Assembly (NCBI RefSeq): GCF_902362185.1
Contig: NC_044496.1
Location: forward strand, 50,428,636-50,492,635
Origin: Chanos chanos
Lineage: Eukaryota > Chordata > Actinopteri > Gonorynchiformes > Chanidae
Direction of reading: 5' to 3'
DNA: 64,000 bases
Below, piece after piece: positions 62,062 to 64,000 of this stretch. Positions within the stretch are counted from its first letter, which is position 1. Each line of letters starts with the position of its first letter. The notes under the pieces are model-generated. The model was not told the origin of the DNA and did no database searches. It saw only the letters and a program-made list of their open reading frames with translations. A program made the translations under genes and the position numbers.

Positions 62062-62755
62062 TCAGTCCTGAAAACTCCTCCCAACTGCTAATGTCACTTC
62101 CTGCAACTGCACAGCTAAATGCAACAAGAAGACAAATGAAGCTCCCCCTTGTGGATATAAAAATATTGCACTTAAATTCAAAGTATGTTCTCTTCTCGGA
62201 AAGTAATTCGTACAGAGCATGGCCAAGAGCTGGTCAGTCTTGTTATTGTTTGAAAAATAGCATTTGAATATCAAATGCAGGCACTCAGGAGGCTAAGACG
62301 AACACAATGACTTGTCTGAAAATTGTTCATGTAATTAGAACTCAGTTTTATATAAATTACTCATAATTAAAGTCAAGAAACCAAATTACAAAAAGGTCTC
62401 ACCACTTCGAAGTCCACCCTTCTATCAGCTGATATGATCCGATAGAAGTCTCTGGAAAAGCTCTGCCAGTCATTCCACGTTCTGCGCTCAAATGGACACT
62501 GGACTAAAAGGAGGGCACGATCAACTGGACCGCACTGAATTAGGCAACAGTCGCTTGTCACAGTAGAAACCGGCGTAAACCAAACTGACTGCACACAAAG
62601 AAAACAAGTCCATCTAACACGTCACTAAGCACTGTCAGTACAGCTCCTCAGCTCACATAGACTCCCACAACCTGCCCAGCACAGTTCACCAGTCCACTCC
62701 TACCCTGACCAAGTGACCGGTGGCTGCTCGTAGATTTATTTCTTACCTCCAGCAT
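62062..62755 (-). CDS. Candidate small three-exon gene, unknown 77-residue protein
   Basis: Minus strand. ATG at 62755-62753 follows an in-frame TAG two codons upstream, and the exon ends after three codons (MLE) at a GTAAGA donor. Exon 2 (62403-62588, 62 codons) has a pyrimidine-rich acceptor and a GTGAGA donor. Exon 3 (62062-62100) has a strong pyrimidine-rich acceptor and ends EVTLAVGRSFQD, then TGA. All junctions are phase 0 and the total is 234 bp. The peptide has a CCLIQCG motif, a hydrophobic RALLLVQC and an aromatic segment RTWNDWQSFSRDFYRI; I do not recognise a family. AATAAA on this strand at 61507-61502 could end it. Assembly by eye from short exons can arise by chance. Confidence 0.25.
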
Positions 62756-63121
62756 TGCCTAATATTAATTGATTTTTAGCTTGCTCTTCCCAAAGTTGAT
62801 GATTAATCTCTTTTTGTGTGTGCGCGCGCATCACCCTGTGATGTCATTTTTACTCTTGTGTTATGGTCTGGAAGTGCACTGCTAATATAAAATACAGTGA
62901 AAGGGAGGAGTATGCCTAGGTAGAATTCAAAGGCGAAATGAAATAGGTGAGGGACCTCACGTATGTTACTTCAGGTTCTAAAATGTTAAATGGTTATGTA
63001 TTTAAAATAGAAAAACATAACACTAAATTTCAAAATGAGGGCTGGCTTAATACGCAGAAAGAACGAGTAAAAGTGAGAGAGAAATTACCATGATTTTCAG
63101 AGATTCTTGAATAAGCTCTTA

Positions 63122-63459
63122 TTTATTTTGTAAAAAAAATATTAAAAAAAAACAAAAAAAAAAACACTCTTACACTCAGCATTTTTAAGTGACAGAACCA
63201 CGCCAACAGTGCTGGAACGATTCTGTCCGGCAGTGACAGTGAAATAAGATTACCCACTTTGGGCACTAATACTCATTTCTCTTCACCCAAGTATAAACCA
63301 TTTTATCTCTTTTGCATAAGTCTGTCGTGCAGAAGGAGAAGAGCAACCTGCTGGAGAACAAGAACAAAACATCACATTACTGTCAATCTGAGATGGCTGC
63401 TCTGTGAACAAGAGCTGAGTTTCTTGGTTTGTTTGTTGTTGTTGTTTTCTGAGAGTCCG
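63122..63459 (-). terminator. exosc3 3' UTR and polyadenylation signal
   Basis: On the minus strand AATAAA at 63127-63122 lies about 335 bp after the exosc3 stop. The UTR contains A/T-runs and a GTT repeat near 63430-63446. Confidence 0.6.
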
Positions 63460-63667
63460 TCAGAGGTTGCCATCGGCAACTCTCTTGAAGAGTGCCTGTC
63501 GCTGCTGCGCTGTCATGTTCTCACAGCTCTCAATGAGATTGGCCACAATAAGAGTCTGCTGAACAGTCTTGGCTTTGACCCAAACACACCCGTTCATGCC
63601 CACCACTATCTCAGAGGGGAAAAGCTTCTCCAGGTCTTTCACGATTTCACTCTGAGGAGCCAGTAAC
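63460..63667 (-). CDS. exosc3: Exosome complex component RRP40, last exon (partial gene)
   Basis: The minus-strand exon runs from an acceptor ending CACACAG at 63668 to TGA at 63462-63460. It encodes the C-terminal part of the KH domain of EXOSC3: LLAPQSEIVKDLEKLFPSE, then VVGMNGCVWVKAKTVQQTL and a C-terminal helix ending in KRVADGNL. The human protein reads VFGMNGRIWVKAKTIQQTL at the same place. EXOSC3 is one of three cap subunits (with EXOSC1 and EXOSC2) on the nine-subunit RNA exosome barrel and guides RNA into the channel for 3' to 5' decay. The remaining exons lie beyond 64000; the intron next to this exon holds the large AT/GT microsatellite. Confidence 0.93.
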
Positions 63668-63799
63668 CTGTGTGCAGCAAGAAAAAGCATCACACGGATG
63701 CATGCCACAGCAGTCTTACTAACAGTCAGCTATTTATGCTATTTCTAAATTTCAATGACAGTGAACAGTCTAAAAAATAAGCAATTTTATATATTATAC

Positions 63800-63801
<2 letters not shown>

Positions 63802-63852
<51 letters not shown>

Positions 63853-63889
63853 GTGTGCGTGTGTGTGTGTGTATACATATACATATACA

Positions 63890-63975
<86 letters not shown>

Positions 63976-64000
63976 TACATATACACACACACACACACAC
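63802..64000. repeat. Large compound (AT)/(GT)/(CA) microsatellite reaching the window edge
   Basis: About 200 bp made of alternating AT and GT blocks, a roughly 60-bp pure AT core and a CA block that continues past the window. It lies in an exosc3 intron. All open frames here are low-complexity artefacts. Confidence 0.9.

Noticed and set aside
63259-63666. 135-codon open frame on the plus strand
   Set aside because: It is antisense to the exosc3 exon, whose minus-strand reading matches a known family closely.
63726-64000. Minus-strand frames rich in Tyr-Ile and Thr-His
   Set aside because: They are pure readings of AT and GT dinucleotide repeats.

Overview
The window is vertebrate nuclear DNA, most likely from a ray-finned fish. 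It holds multi-exon genes with GT-AG introns (many only 80-400 bp), AATAAA polyadenylation signals, many dinucleotide microsatellites and G/C homopolymers, and proteins that read as full-length relatives of human ones. No bacterial, viral or CRISPR features were seen. Exon limits below were set by eye from splice sites and reading phase; five of the reconstructed coding sequences close exactly in frame from start to stop.

Layout: 0.2-3.4 kb, 3' two-thirds of cpxm1 (+), an inactive-type carboxypeptidase; 6.2-11.0 kb, cox18 (+), a mitochondrial inner-membrane insertase; 11.8-17.1 kb, igfbp7 (+), a secreted IGFBP/Kazal/Ig protein; 18.8-28.0 kb, polr2b (-), RNA polymerase II subunit RPB2 in 25 coding exons (1174 codons); 28.4-32.6 kb, noa1 (+), a circularly permuted mitochondrial GTPase; 35.1-38.7 kb, rest (-), the RE1-silencing zinc-finger repressor, with a 5' noncoding exon near 40.7 kb; 43.5-52.8 kb, b4galt1 (+), a Golgi galactosyltransferase; 55-62 kb, gene-poor DNA with one very young hairpin MITE and two unproven exon or gene candidates; 63.46 kb to the window edge, the last exon of exosc3 (-), an RNA exosome cap subunit.

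The order igfbp7-polr2b-noa1-rest, with alternating orientations, is the human 4q12 arrangement. polr2b and noa1 are divergent and share about 420 bp of promoter; igfbp7/polr2b and noa1/rest are convergent with poly(A) signals 160-360 bp apart. The genes do not form a pathway: they are neighbours by descent, and most are housekeeping genes.

The observations most worth following are a cluster of REST half-sites in rest's own first intron, a KDEL-like C-terminus on igfbp7, a possible unannotated 77-residue spliced gene at 62.06-62.76 kb, a near-perfect 210-bp hairpin MITE, and a CTCF-like site between the rest and b4galt1 promoters. No new multi-gene system is visible.
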